From: Thunnus maccoyii
Lineage: Eukaryota > Chordata > Actinopteri > Scombriformes > Scombridae
Assembly (NCBI RefSeq): GCF_910596095.1
Contig: NC_056550.1
Location: 16,896,501-16,960,500, forward strand
Direction of reading: 5' to 3'
Length of the DNA: 64,000 nt
A program made the position numbers and the translations under genes. Within the stretch, counting starts at the first letter, position 1; every line of letters begins with the position of its first letter. Below the pieces are notes generated by a model, which saw only the letters and a program-made list of their open reading frames with translations, ran no database searches and had not been told where the DNA came from. Of this stretch, positions 13,376 to 26,100 are shown one piece after another.

Positions 13376-16300
13376 ATTTTTCCTGCAGCTTTTGTTTATC
13401 ATAGACAGAGGAAAGATATGAAGACAGATAATATGGTTATCATGCCCTGAATACTGCATTCTTATGTGCTGTCTAGCATTCATAATATTAATTATGTAAA
13501 TAAGCCATGATTGCCTGACCATTCACTTGTACTGCCATCCTGCTGAGTTCCTAAAATGCCCATTTACAGTTGAGCGTGATTGTGATTCACTTCTGCATCA
13601 CAGTCCACATTGAATTGAGCTGGGACAGTAATTCAAATGGATGTTGGTTCTTTTCCTCACGACGATCTTTTGAGCGGCATTATGTAAGTTAGGTCTCTTC
13701 AAAGGCCTTCTTTCCTAAAAAGAGTGTCTTTGGTCTGGCTGCACAACACTGGACCACTGCCTGCAGTCTACTGCCATTGAGTTTCCTCATCCTGGCATGA
13801 AGTTATCGGTCTTTGACAGACACACGCAAGAGTGGAGTAGTCTGCTCAAAGTGAGCTTTTGTTAACCTCTGTTGTTAATATTCACAGCAAAAAAGCACTC
13901 AGAAAGAGCCATCAAAATGAATTCTTCTCTCTATTCATAACATATCCTGGAGAATCACGACTTGCTGAGAAGTGTGCGTTCACTTCTGTGCACTTACATA
14001 AGGATGTTTACACAAATAGAAACTGAATTATTACCAGCAACAGGCACACCGTGATATAAAAAGCACATTGGATTTGAAAACTGCATTCATTGCAAACTGT
14101 TAAAAACCTTAACCCTCAATCAAAATTCATAGCAAATAGTCACGAAACAGAACTGGAGGTGAGGGGATTACTCGAGTTTCATCCTGCAAGTGCAAGTTAT
14201 ACGACACTGAGTCTATGTGCTACGGCCTGGTGTACCATTTCCGCCTCTGGCTTCAATCACGCTTTCATTACATTATACCTTCTTTACAGTATCACATGCA
14301 GGAGGATGGAAAACATGGCCTTGCTTACATGTCTTAGGAGAAAAATGAGAGTTACATACTGCTGCAAGTTGAAACCCAAAGACTTGGCTTCCTTTATCAG
14401 CTGATCAGTCAGCTCCAGTATCTCTCATCGCGATTAGAGCATGTGGTTTCAAGAATAAGAGTCCTAAGTGGGACTTTTAGAGACATAGGAGCAGGAATTA
14501 ATTTGGTTGAGGAGTGGCCTGAAATGCAGTTGACCACATACAAAAATTTGTTAGTCCGTGTCTTAATACTGTCTGATTTCCTCACTCTGTCTGTGGCACT
14601 GACTGTAGGCTCAAGCCTGTTCTCGCTAACTTGTGAATCATAATTTTTTTTTTTTTTTAAGACTAAATCATTTCCTGAAACAGCTGGACACTGTAATTTA
14701 AGCAAATGTTACTTAAACATGACTAATAGTGCATTTGTCAGGGACTATTTTCAGCTGTGGATAAATACGCTTTTGTTATGCTAGTGAGTGTTCACAGGAG
14801 CATGTGGCATTGACTAAAAATAAACAATGTCTATGCTCACATCATATTGAAGGAACATGTCACCCAGTGCAACAGTGAGGCTCATTGATGGTTTTTAATA
14901 GCTTTTGGTTAACAATGGAGGTCTGTGGCACAGTGGAATAAGCTAGATCAGACTTAAGCCACACAGGCAATATTTGTTATGAGGGTCAATTATTGGTTTT
15001 GGTCTTTTAAGGAGTGTACTATTGCTCAACCTGCAGCAATCTTGAAATGAAAGCTAAAAACGGTCATACTGAACAATAAAGCCTTTATTTTTTTGTCTTT
15101 CCATAGTTCAAGTTTGTCAGTCCCACCCAATGAAAAGGTGGCAAATAGAGTGAAGGAGTAAGAGGTAGAGCAAGTGTTCCATTCTCATTGTGATCAGCGT
15201 AAAAACTCACTTTTACACACCAAGGGAATGGCCATTCAAAGAAGGCCGACTAAGAAGAAGAAGAAAAAAAAAAAAAAAAGAAACAAACAAACAAAAAAAA
15301 AAACAGCAGCTTCTTTGTGGTGTTGCTAGCTTTCCCTTATTATTCACAATCATAAATACTCCTAACTCGCAGACTTTTGATAAAGGTCGCACTACAGTGT
15401 AAACCAGAGAGGCGACGATGAGTGCTAGCCATGAACACAGGCATTCATCATCACTATCGACACCATCGCCATCACAACCACCACTTTCATCATCATTATC
15501 ACAGTCTCTGAACACTTGGAGTGGGGAAACTGCCACATGGCAAGGGCCTCTTGCTGTGTTGTCCAAGGCGAAGGGGCTCTGCATAGTATGGTCAGACAGA
15601 AGAGATAATGGCTGCCCACCAAGGACTGAATAGAGGCTCTAAGTCTGGCACTCAAGGAAAGTACGACCTCGAGAAAAAAAAAAGGGGGGGTGTGGGGTGG
15701 GGGGGCTGTCTCCACATGAAGGAGAGCACAGAAACCTGAGCGGTGGAGCTTGACAGCACATCAATCCAAAATAGGTGTACGATAGTCAGCTGGCCCTGTG
15801 AGAAGTGTGTGTGTTTGTGTGTGTGTGTGTGTGTGTTTGTGTCACACTGCATTAAAACTAATACCAACCACTCTACCACTCATCTACACTGCCAGGTTAT
15901 GACAGTGCCATGTTACATTAAAAAAAGGAGATAGTATTTACATCTTCAACACATAAATTATTTCCCCTAAACATACTATCTGTGTAAGGCATAATAAGGT
16001 CTCTGGAAAAAGAAAAAAAAAAAATAAGTGCCTCATATGAAAAGACTATGCTGACTCCAAAATTGAGAAAGGTAAGCAAAGGGAAGTTTAAATGCTGAAA
16101 TAAAATAAAAATGCAGGCCAGGACAAGTCCAAAAACAAGAAAAACACAATTAATGCAGTAATTCATGAGAACGATTTGCAAAATGGCACACAGAAAGATA
16201 AGCTGTGAGCTTGATTAGGTCACCCCTGAACATTTCCAGGTAGTATCATTGGCGGCACTGAAGAGGACTCTTCATACCCGAGAGAAAGGAAGAGTACGGT

Positions 16301-17149
16301 GGGGTCACGGCATGAAGAGCTACAACTCGGATCACTACAGGTTCAGATGATATGGGACGCCTCACATTCCTCCCTCACACCGCCGAGAGCTCTAGGAATG
16401 ATTTGCAACTCCTCCCGTCCAGAATGTGACCTTAGGGTCACAAGTTTTGTCTCAGTCCTGGAGCCTCCGCAGCCCACCCTGTGACAACTGCGGCCCCCTG
16501 CACTGACCAATCGCCTCAGGGCAGAGCCAGGTCAAACTGTTGACCCGATGCGATCTGACAAATAAGGCTCTAGTCCTGTAAAATTCAACCTTGTTGACGA
16601 TATACAGTATCAAAACTCTGTATAATGAGAAAACATACAAACGCATATGCAAATATAGCTTTTCAATTAACAACAACAACAAACATACACATTAAAGGTT
16701 GGTTTTGCAGATGAAATTCAAAAGTATTCATACAATATGTGTCACAAAGAAATAATGGCTGGCTCTGTCCGTTCTGAAGAGAGAAATAAGAGGGGAGGTG
16801 GGGGCAAAACAAAAGTATGAACAAGAAAGAAAAAAACAACAAATCAAGTTCAGTTCATATTTGTCATGTGGGATAACTGCACACACAGGAAGCTTGGAGG
16901 AGTGAATTAAACCTCTCCAGTTGGTTTTATGAGTTCATATTACCGCCACTCTCCCACTCCAGTGCTGCCGGGCTGCTGTCAGTCTTTGGGTCACCCCCTG
17001 TTGTGTGCATGGATGCATGAGAGTCTGTCATTCCAGTGAGTTTAAAAAAAAAAAAAAAAAAAGAAACAAAAAAAAAAAAAAAAGGTAGGCCATTGGTTCG
17101 TTTGAGAGGTCCCGCCTACCCTGACGGGGTGGAGCCCGGAGAGAGCCCA
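13376..17149. other. Gene-free stretch, probably including map2k6 3' UTR at its right end
   Basis: No coding exon is seen. The part nearest 17,149 is directly downstream of the map2k6 stop and is expected to include its 3' UTR, but I see no clear minus-strand AATAAA close by. It contains A-rich tracts at 15,265-15,303 and 17,043-17,083, a G-rich run at 15,681-15,707 and a GT array at 15,805-15,840. A piece near 14,860-15,080 resembles dispersed fish repeats I have seen, but too weakly to call. Confidence 0.5.
15805..15840. repeat. (GT)n microsatellite
   Basis: A GT array interrupted by GTTTGT at both sides. It generates short Val-Cys frames that are not genes. Confidence 0.9.
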
Positions 17150-20100
17150 TCAGTCATCCAGGATGACCTTGACAAAACTGGCCACGTCTGTCTCTTTGGA
17201 GTCGTGCAAGGTGAAAAACGGATGTTGCTGCATCAGAAGGAGAAAATGCATGATTAGAAATATGCTTTTTTTTTTAAAATTTAAATAATGCCCTTTGTTG
17301 TTATTTACTTGTGACACATACAAAGTCATAGTCTTGGTGAGTTAATTGGGTAAGCCTGGCCTCTTGTGGACAAAAGCAAGAATCAGAGTGCATTGAACAT
17401 TACAGCACAGATGTTGATGCTGTGACAAAGCTACAACAAAATAGCCTAAAACATGTGTTAATGTATTAGAGGAGGAGAGAAAATGTAAAAACTACTAACC
17501 ATTAATTCTGTATAAGCTGGTCTCTCATTTGGCTTCTTTCTTAAACTGTAAAGACAAAGAAGAGATGAACGCAAAAGAATTTATATGTATTATATTATAA
17601 AAAACATAAAACCACATCTAAAATAATCAAATGACATATCCTGTGGGTAGATCAGGTCATCCATTAAGTGCAGGGTTTGCCCCGGCTCCTCGATGTGCCC
17701 TCGGGCAAGACAATGAAACCCGACTCCATTAAGTTGAGCGTGTATGTGAATAGGTGAATGAGAGCAAAACAACAAACCACTTTGGATATATGTACACACA
17801 AAAAGGGTGACAAATTAAAGGAAAAACCAACATAAAGTGTCTCAATAAGGTGTTGGGCCACCATTTGCCACCAGAACAGCTTCAACGCGCCTTGGCATTG
17901 ATTCTACAAGTCTCTACTGGAAGGATGAACACCGTTCTTCCAAAAAAATATTCCCTCGTTTGGTGTTTTGATGATGATGGTGGTGGTGGAGAGCGCTGTC
18001 TGAAACTACAGTCCAAAACCTCCCATAGATCTTCAATAGGGTTGAGATCTGGTGACTGTGAAGGCCATGGCATATGATTCACATCATTGTCATACTCGTC
18101 AAACCATTCAGTGCCCACTCGTGCCTTATGGGTGGGGGCATTGTCATCCTGGAAGAGACCACTCCCATCAGGATGGAAATGTTTCATCATAGGATAAAGG
18201 TGATCACTCAGAACAACTTTGTATTGATTTGCAGTGACCCTTCCTTCTAAAGAGACAAAAAGGCCCCCTACGGCATAACAGAACCATCCATTTACATAAT
18301 CTGACATCATTCTGGAGCTCTGTACTGTACTTACTCCACCTCGTTCAGTAAATGGAGAGCAAACACTGACCCCTGCTGTGCTTTGTGCCATTTATTTATT
18401 TATTTTTTTTTAAAGAAGGATAACAGTCTGTACATTCATCAGTGAGTATGAAGCTTACCACTGGGAGATGAAGTCTACAAACTCTGGGGAAAACCGGTCG
18501 GCGGGCAGCTGTGGAGACGGCTCATCCACCACCTGTTTGAGCTGCTGGAACGGGGTGCCCCAGGAGTCGTAGGGGAATTTCAAAATGGCCAGCTCAATCT
18601 AGGAGACAGAGAAAGGCTGATTTAACAAGGATCATACAAGTTACAGCTAAATTTCATAACTGCATGTTATGATTTTGGTCACGTTTCAGTGCAAAGTGAG
18701 TGATATTGACTTTCAACTGCAACTCAACTATTTTGATAATTCAGTGAATTATTTTTCTTCTGTAAAAAACTTATGTTTTAATTTTGCTGCATTAGTGATT
18801 TTCTGAGTTTTGTATGTTTGTGTGTAATGAAATAAACTCCCGTTGGTCTCTCTGATCTAAGCGTTTGGTGAGAACATCTTTAATATAGCGCAATTTGAAA
18901 CCCATATATAACTTTGTGTAGTCAAAGTAAAACTTAAAAAAATAAAAATTCTATCAATCTGTAAGCCATGCTGTACATTAATTGAGGATGACATAAACTA
19001 CGAAAATCTGCCACCAACATGGCATAGGTATCAAAATTGTCAACGGTCACAATGACTCAGCATTAGTGCTGGACTGTGTTTGGAAAGATACCTGTAATTG
19101 CTGTACTAAAGCAGCCAGAGCTGTCCTGGACAGAGTGGAAGAAGAAATGCTTTTTATTCCTTATAATATACTTTGTAACCTTCTCATGAAAGTTGCTATG
19201 TGAATAAAAATGTATCATTTTACTATTATGAGATAATAACCGTTGTGACGTAAAGGAGTATGGAAGAAAAAAAAAGTGATTACATAAGACTAAGCTAACA
19301 TTTGCATTTTGGGGTTTGCCATCAGTGTTAGCAATATCTGAAATAAGCAACACAGTGAACACATGAAAGCATTTATTATCTGGCAGACAAAACATAATCT
19401 CTGAGTTCTTTTAGTAACATATTGCATAATATGAATTTCTTTTACTACCTGTAACTGTGCATAGTGCCAGTCAGCAATAGCACAGATTTGTGCAGTGATT
19501 TATTCATTTTCTTAAAATTACAAAATATCAAAAAGGGCATGGACCGTGCTTGCTCCAACTGTGAGTATCACAAAGAGACTAATTTTGATATCCGACCGTA
19601 CTCACCATCGTGATACCAAGACTCCATATGTCTGACTTCACACTGTAGCCCTTCTGGTTGAGGTCAGGGTTGATCCGCTCAGGCTGAAAAAGAAATTAGC
19701 AAGTGATAGGACTGTTGAGGTTTGCTTTACAAACTGATAAAAGCAATTTAAATAAAAGCAGTGAATTATACTCACTCATTAATGAAAAAGACATATAAAA
19801 TGGGAATAAGTGTCGCTGAGTAAAGAACAAATCTCAGCAGTCAAAATGGTTTTTCAGAGGATTTAAATAATATACTGGTTTTGTGAGACTACATCCCAAG
19901 CAAGTTTGTTTGAAAGCTTAGGTGTTATGGTTGGTTAAAGAGCTCAGACATTGATATGGGCCAGACCTCACTGAACATTACAATCCATCAGTACATTTCT
20001 AGAGAATCCTTTCCTAAACCTCAACCAGCCTTTACCAGGAATATCTCCCCTGATCCTTCACAGTCCCCACTTACCGCCATGTAGGGCTTGCAGCCTGCAT

Positions 20101-23100
20101 CCATTGTTTTGGCTACAGAGTCCACCAAGTGGCCACTGATGCCAAAGTCGCACATTTTCACTTGGCCCTGAGTGTTGATCAGAACATTGGAGGGCTTCAC
20201 ATCTGCAGAGGGGCGTTGTTGGGAGAGTAATGAGAAAGAAAATAGCAAACCAACAATGATAAACATTAAAGTGAAAACTGTGTGTGCTGGTGTGCTCTTC
20301 TGATTACCTCTGTGTATAACTGACAGGTTACTGTGCAGATGCTCTAATGCCTTGACGATCTGTAAAGTAAATAGAGAGAAAACAATGGAAAATATTAAAT
20401 ACTGCATCAGGAAAAACTCTTAAGAGCTATATCTCAGTGATTACAATGAGAGTTTTACATGCACAGTAATAAAACAATATTTAGACAATATCAACAACTT
20501 AATTTTTTTTTAAATTTACTTATTGTTGGGTTTGGTGGTATTGTTACCTGTAGTCACACTCATCTCCAAAAAATATTAAAGTAACATGCAAACTCAACCG
20601 CGAAGTGCAGAAAATTTGACTATTTTCGAATGGAAGTTTAATAATCAACATGGTTTTAGGAGGAGTTGTGTGATGTGACAAAAAATAGTATCCATCTACC
20701 CAGCACTTCCATCTAGAGCATCTCCAGCTTAAGTGCTGGTTGCCTGGCAACCTCACAGACATGGCAAGACTCCAGAAAGTCACTGCATCTGGCTCGTTGC
20801 ACACAACTCCCCCTAAAACTGTTGTTCTTCTCATCTCACTCTTGGATAGAAAACGACTACGCACATTTTACTAAAATGTTGAATTATTCCTTTAATATAG
20901 AGCTGCAGCAATAAGTCGAACTGATTAGTTGATCGACAGAAAATTAATTGGCAACTATTTTGATAATCAAAGAACTGTTTTAGTCATTGTTTAAGGAACT
21001 AGAATTACCACCTTGTGGTTGTATGCCTCCACCAACCAGTCAAGTTCCAGTTTACATCCCTGTCTGTCCAGACTCATATTATTTGTAGTGAAGACTTTGA
21101 AGGAATTTAATAAAAAGGTAATTTTCCTTGTATGTGTTCACATGCTCAGCCAATAAAGCTGATTCTGATAGAACACAAAGTTGTAGCCAGTAGACAGTGC
21201 TTCAGATATGGATGTTGCTTCAAAAAAGCTACAAATTTTAAAACGTGGATGCTTCACACACATCTTCAACCCGACAGCACAGAAGATCTATACAATCACC
21301 ACAGTTTCAAGGTGGGCACCCGAGATTAGTGTCAGCAATTCATATCCGACCAAATGTGAAATATGGTCACAATCTGCCCTTCTGTTCGTGAGTTATGGCG
21401 TTGAATAATGGCCAGAAAAGTGTTCACCTTGGGCTCTAGACTATTTTCTGACATTTTAAAGACAAAACGATTTATTGATGAATCAAGGAAATATTTGTCT
21501 GATTAATAGATAATGAAAATAATGGTTAGTTGCAGCTCTACTTTAATATACATGTAAATGCACTTGATATCTTAGCAACACTAATTTTACAGTGTAAGAT
21601 ATGGGACAGGACGTACTGCTACTGTGATCTTGCCCAAGATGTCCTCTGGGATGGTCTTGCCTTTCTCAATAACCTTCTTATAGAACTTATCCAGAGAGGT
21701 GTCCATCAGCTCCATACAGATCCAAACATCCCCCTAAAATTAAGATGTCGCCCACAAATAAGAAACAAGATGATCAGACACTCCATAGAACACAGGAAGA
21801 AGGTCATACCAGTCATAAATGAGTGAGATTCAGACACTGGCTTCACCTCTCTGAAGAGGGCGCCATAGAAGGTCACAGTAAAGAAGCAGTCCACTGTCCT
21901 CATAGAAATATCCAAGTCCATCAGAAGCCTCTTCTGCTCCAGACTGTTGACTGTGGCACGAATCCTCTGCAGACACAAACATCACAGATTGGGTTGCCAG
22001 TTGCATCAGAAGTCACCTTAAATCATCTGGTGTCCAGTGTCCTTTCATCCCCCCCCAATGTAACATCGATCCAGTAAATCTGATCCAAATGTTTGCAAGC
22101 TGAACTCACATGTTGACTACATCTACTGTATGACTCACAGTATTATTTTAAAAGCAATGGTGCATTCACAGAGATGCCAAATCATGTAACCTGAGTAGTG
22201 GTTTCCCAGCCTACCTTGACAGCCATGATAACACCACTGGGCACATGTTTCATCTTGTCCACCACACCGTACGCTCCCCTCCCCAACTCTGCAATCTGCT
22301 CCAAGTCATCTGCCTTCACCACAAAGTTCTGGACAGCGGGGGGACAGACGTTACATTAATTTATGCATTCAGATCAGCAAAAATATAGAACAGCATGTCT
22401 CGGAGGAATACAGAGCCAAATTTACCTGATCTCCGATTGTGACGCAAGCTTTAGAGTCAAGATCACGAGGGGGCCTGCGGGGTAGAAACACATTTAAATC
22501 GAACCAAAATAACAGTGTGCAGTCAGTTTTAATGCCGCAAAATGGGCTTTTTCATACTATAATGCAAATTGTGCTTTTATTTGAAGCAAATCTTCATTTA
22601 TATATTTATAGTTATGCAAGAACTCACTCTCTTTGCACCCATATAACTCTAGTGCTTGTAATTAACAACTGCACCAGGCAGGCAAAGTGCAAAGACTCCA
22701 TTCCCCCAAAAATGTACAGTACCAGTCAAAAGTTTGGACACACTTTCTCATTCAAGTAAATGGCAAAGTGTGTTCAAACTTTAATAACTATAACTTCTAT
22801 AAATTTTGCTTACTTGAAAACACAGTTCTTATATAAATGTCAATTGGTGTGACTTCAAATCTTTGGTCATCTCCATTAAGAAAATTCTGAGTATAGCCTG
22901 ACTGACACTGGAATTTTAAGGCCAATACATAGATATTTGAGAGTTAATCTGTATTATTTTTGTAACATAAACTCATAAAATTAACATTTATTTTTTAAAA
23001 AGGATCCCTTTACATTTGTCTTAACCGAACTGTGAGCAATGTGTGGTAAGCAGGACAGTTGAAAAACAGACTTGTCACTGCTCTCTGGTGGACAAACTAT

Positions 23101-26100
23101 GTAATGGCAACACTGTTTCTACTACTTCAAACACATCTTTCACATCTGTGCCCTGCAATGTCTTGTTGTTTACTAGCTTATTGAGACCTACTGTTGATTT
23201 AAAAAAAAAAAAAAAAAAAAAGAGCCTTACGCTGCTGCTGCTGGTGCGGGCTGTGCAAACACTTCTTTGGCCAGCTTCAGCCCTGGGTTCCTCTTCTTCC
23301 CTGAAAGACAAGAAATTAGAAAGCCATTATCATTTCAGCTCCATGATATATCTACACTGATCAATACATCTGTGTTTAGCAGCAACCACAAGCTAGTGTG
23401 ATTAGCAGTGTGTTGTAGAAGCCTACAGACAAATGGACTTATGACTCAGGTGCAAGTGCAGAATCTATAGACGCCATTTGCCACATTACTTTGAGTTTAA
23501 AAGCAGATGTTTGCCAAGTTGTAATTCAGATCACTTAGTGCCAACTAAATGGACTTTGCTTGTTTTCATATGTCCACACGGGCATATTAATAGGTGGTTT
23601 AATTCTATTCTGGTTGTAAGGAGTGTTTTCAAGGTTACAATCAATATGCAGTTGCCTCTGACACAAAATGATCTGTTATCTAACTGGAGATTAGGTGTAC
23701 TCAAACTTGAGGCCCTGCCATAGAGAGAAGGTAGACTAAATGACTAATCGACATTGGTATGATGACTCAAATGGAGAGGGGGGGGGGATGCAAGGGAATC
23801 AAGCCTTTCTTCCTGTCATGATTTTTTTTTCTCTGGTATGATAACTTCTAGCAAATCAAATATCCGTTTTTTATTTTATTATTGTGACATTTTACTTGTT
23901 GTTTGTTTTTTTTTTTTCAAATATGTGAAAGAGCACGGTGCTGTAAACTGCAGCTCTGGGACCTTTCTGTGTTAAATCAGTGACAGCAGTCCATTCATAA
24001 ACACGGTTTACCAGCAGCCTCTGGGATTTCCCACAAGGGGCTGCGAGTCCCTGCCAAAATGACACAGCTACCGGGCCTACGAGCAACACACAGGGAAAAA
24101 AAACAAAAAAACATCTCAACTTTTCTCGACATGGACACTCGTGTTCAGCATGTTTGCTCTTGTTGCAAGGTCGACAGGAAAAACAGAACACTTTTCTTGA
24201 CCTTTATCCGTGTGTGTGTGTGTGTGTGTGTGTGCTAGCATTTGGCCAGATTTTCACCCACTGGGAAATGATGAGAAACAGTTTAGACCTGGCTGGTTAT
24301 TTCCTGTTCTTGCTGCATACAGGCTCAGGCCAGGCTGTGTAATTATTCTACCCCAGTTCAGAGAAACTGGTTTAATGCGACTGGCAAGCAAGTTGCTTTC
24401 ACTTCAGAACAAAATGAAATGGCTCTTTATAAAACTAGCAAAAGTTAGTAATGGACTAGTTTAATGCTACAATTAAACTGTCATTGTTACTGTGGGGTTG
24501 TATTTGCCATTCAGTGAGTCACACCGCTCCAGTCTGGAGGAAGTACGATTGGGTAAACCCCTCCTTGCTAGATCAAGCTGGAAGGGAAGTTAAGTTTTAC
24601 TCTAGATTTTAGATTCCATGGCCAACCACTGAAACATCAGACAGGTCCATTTTGTGCAGCAGCCCTAAAATAGGCCTACAGTGTCTGGACAGACTACACT
24701 AGTCTCATGTGGTAGGGAGAGATTGACGTGTGATTTACTCACACATGCTCAGTCAAAAATAGATTTTGCATTTCCTCTGTGTGGGATAACGAGCACTCAA
24801 AGCCTTCCAATGACCTGACAAATAAGTCAGCCTTTTGTTCGTGCAACAAAACTAGGGTAGCGCGGTACAAAAACATCTGACATGCCAAGGATGTTTTTAA
24901 GCTGTCAGAGATACTCAACAATGCTTTGCTGCTGCAGGAAAACTACCACAATTATAATATGCACATGAAGTTTTAAATACAGTGCATTATATTTAAGTCT
25001 GAGTTAACACTCAAGACATGTTTACTGTGAAGTCTTAATGGACTTGAAACACTAGCCCCTCTCAGGTAGCAGGCTGAGCCGGGGAGCCAGTGTGTGTGGC
25101 GTGTGCAGTGACCCTGTGGCCGGGGCTGTGGGGTGGGATATGACTCACAGCCAGTCAGACTGGACACATCCGCTCAAAACACAACAACTGTCAGGACTCT
25201 TTGGGAAATATGATGTCACTTCGCTGCTCACTGTCCCCATTCGGGGGAACTGAGGCCGGCTTCACTGCCGCAAGACCTGCCTGAATTGAGCCTGATAGGA
25301 CACAACAGTACCATGACATCAGCCACAGCTGCAGTCAAAGTATACTGAGGCTGCACAGAAAAAACACATGTACACAGTTACCGTTTTCTCAGAAGGGATC
25401 TGAGAAGAGCTGCAACGATTAGTAGATTACTGATTAGTTGATTGACGGAAAATTAATCGGCAACAAATTTGATTTCAATCAATTTATCATTCTGATTCTT
25501 TTCTCTAGTTCCTGCTTCTTAAATGTGGATATTTTTTCTTCAATCTTCTGCGATAGTAAACTAATTATCTTTGGGTTGTAGACTGTTGGTCGAGACAAGA
25601 CATTTTAGGTTGCATCTTCGGCTTTGTGAAACTGTGATTGACAATTTTTCACCATTTTTGTTAGTTGCAGCCCTAGATCTGAGTACAAAGTATTTCATAT
25701 TACATGTGAGTGATATATCATGATATGAAACAATCAATGTGTGCACTGAAATCTTGTTCTGTATTCAATTATAGTTGCATTCTGTATTTTTCCTCAGAAG
25801 TGAATATGTTTATTACCCTAAAAAGCTTTTCATTTGAAGTATCATAGTTCTTAAAACAGATCAATGATGCTGCCAAAGACTTATTGAGGTCAGTATCAGC
25901 TACTAAAGATAGCAGTGGAGAGTCGGTGCACTTTTACAGGAAATTCAGCAATTCTTAGAAAACCAATGATGTTCAGTGGAAAATATCAGTGCAGTAAGAC
26001 ATACGTAATGTGAACAAGAATTTCTGGGTTGTGCATGGGATTAAAGTGTCAATAGCTGTGTGGCGAGTCACCATCAGGAAGCTCCAGCCTCAGAGTGGGT

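Noticed and set aside
15190-15584. Open frames on both strands, including a Phe/Leu-rich 123-codon frame and an Asp-rich stretch
   Set aside because: They are produced by a long A/T homopolymer region and ATC repeats. There is no domain, no splice continuation and no start context.
20544-20864. 106-codon minus-strand frame in map2k6 intron 6
   Set aside because: It coincides with a dispersed repeat ending ATTCCTTTAA and has no protein similarity.
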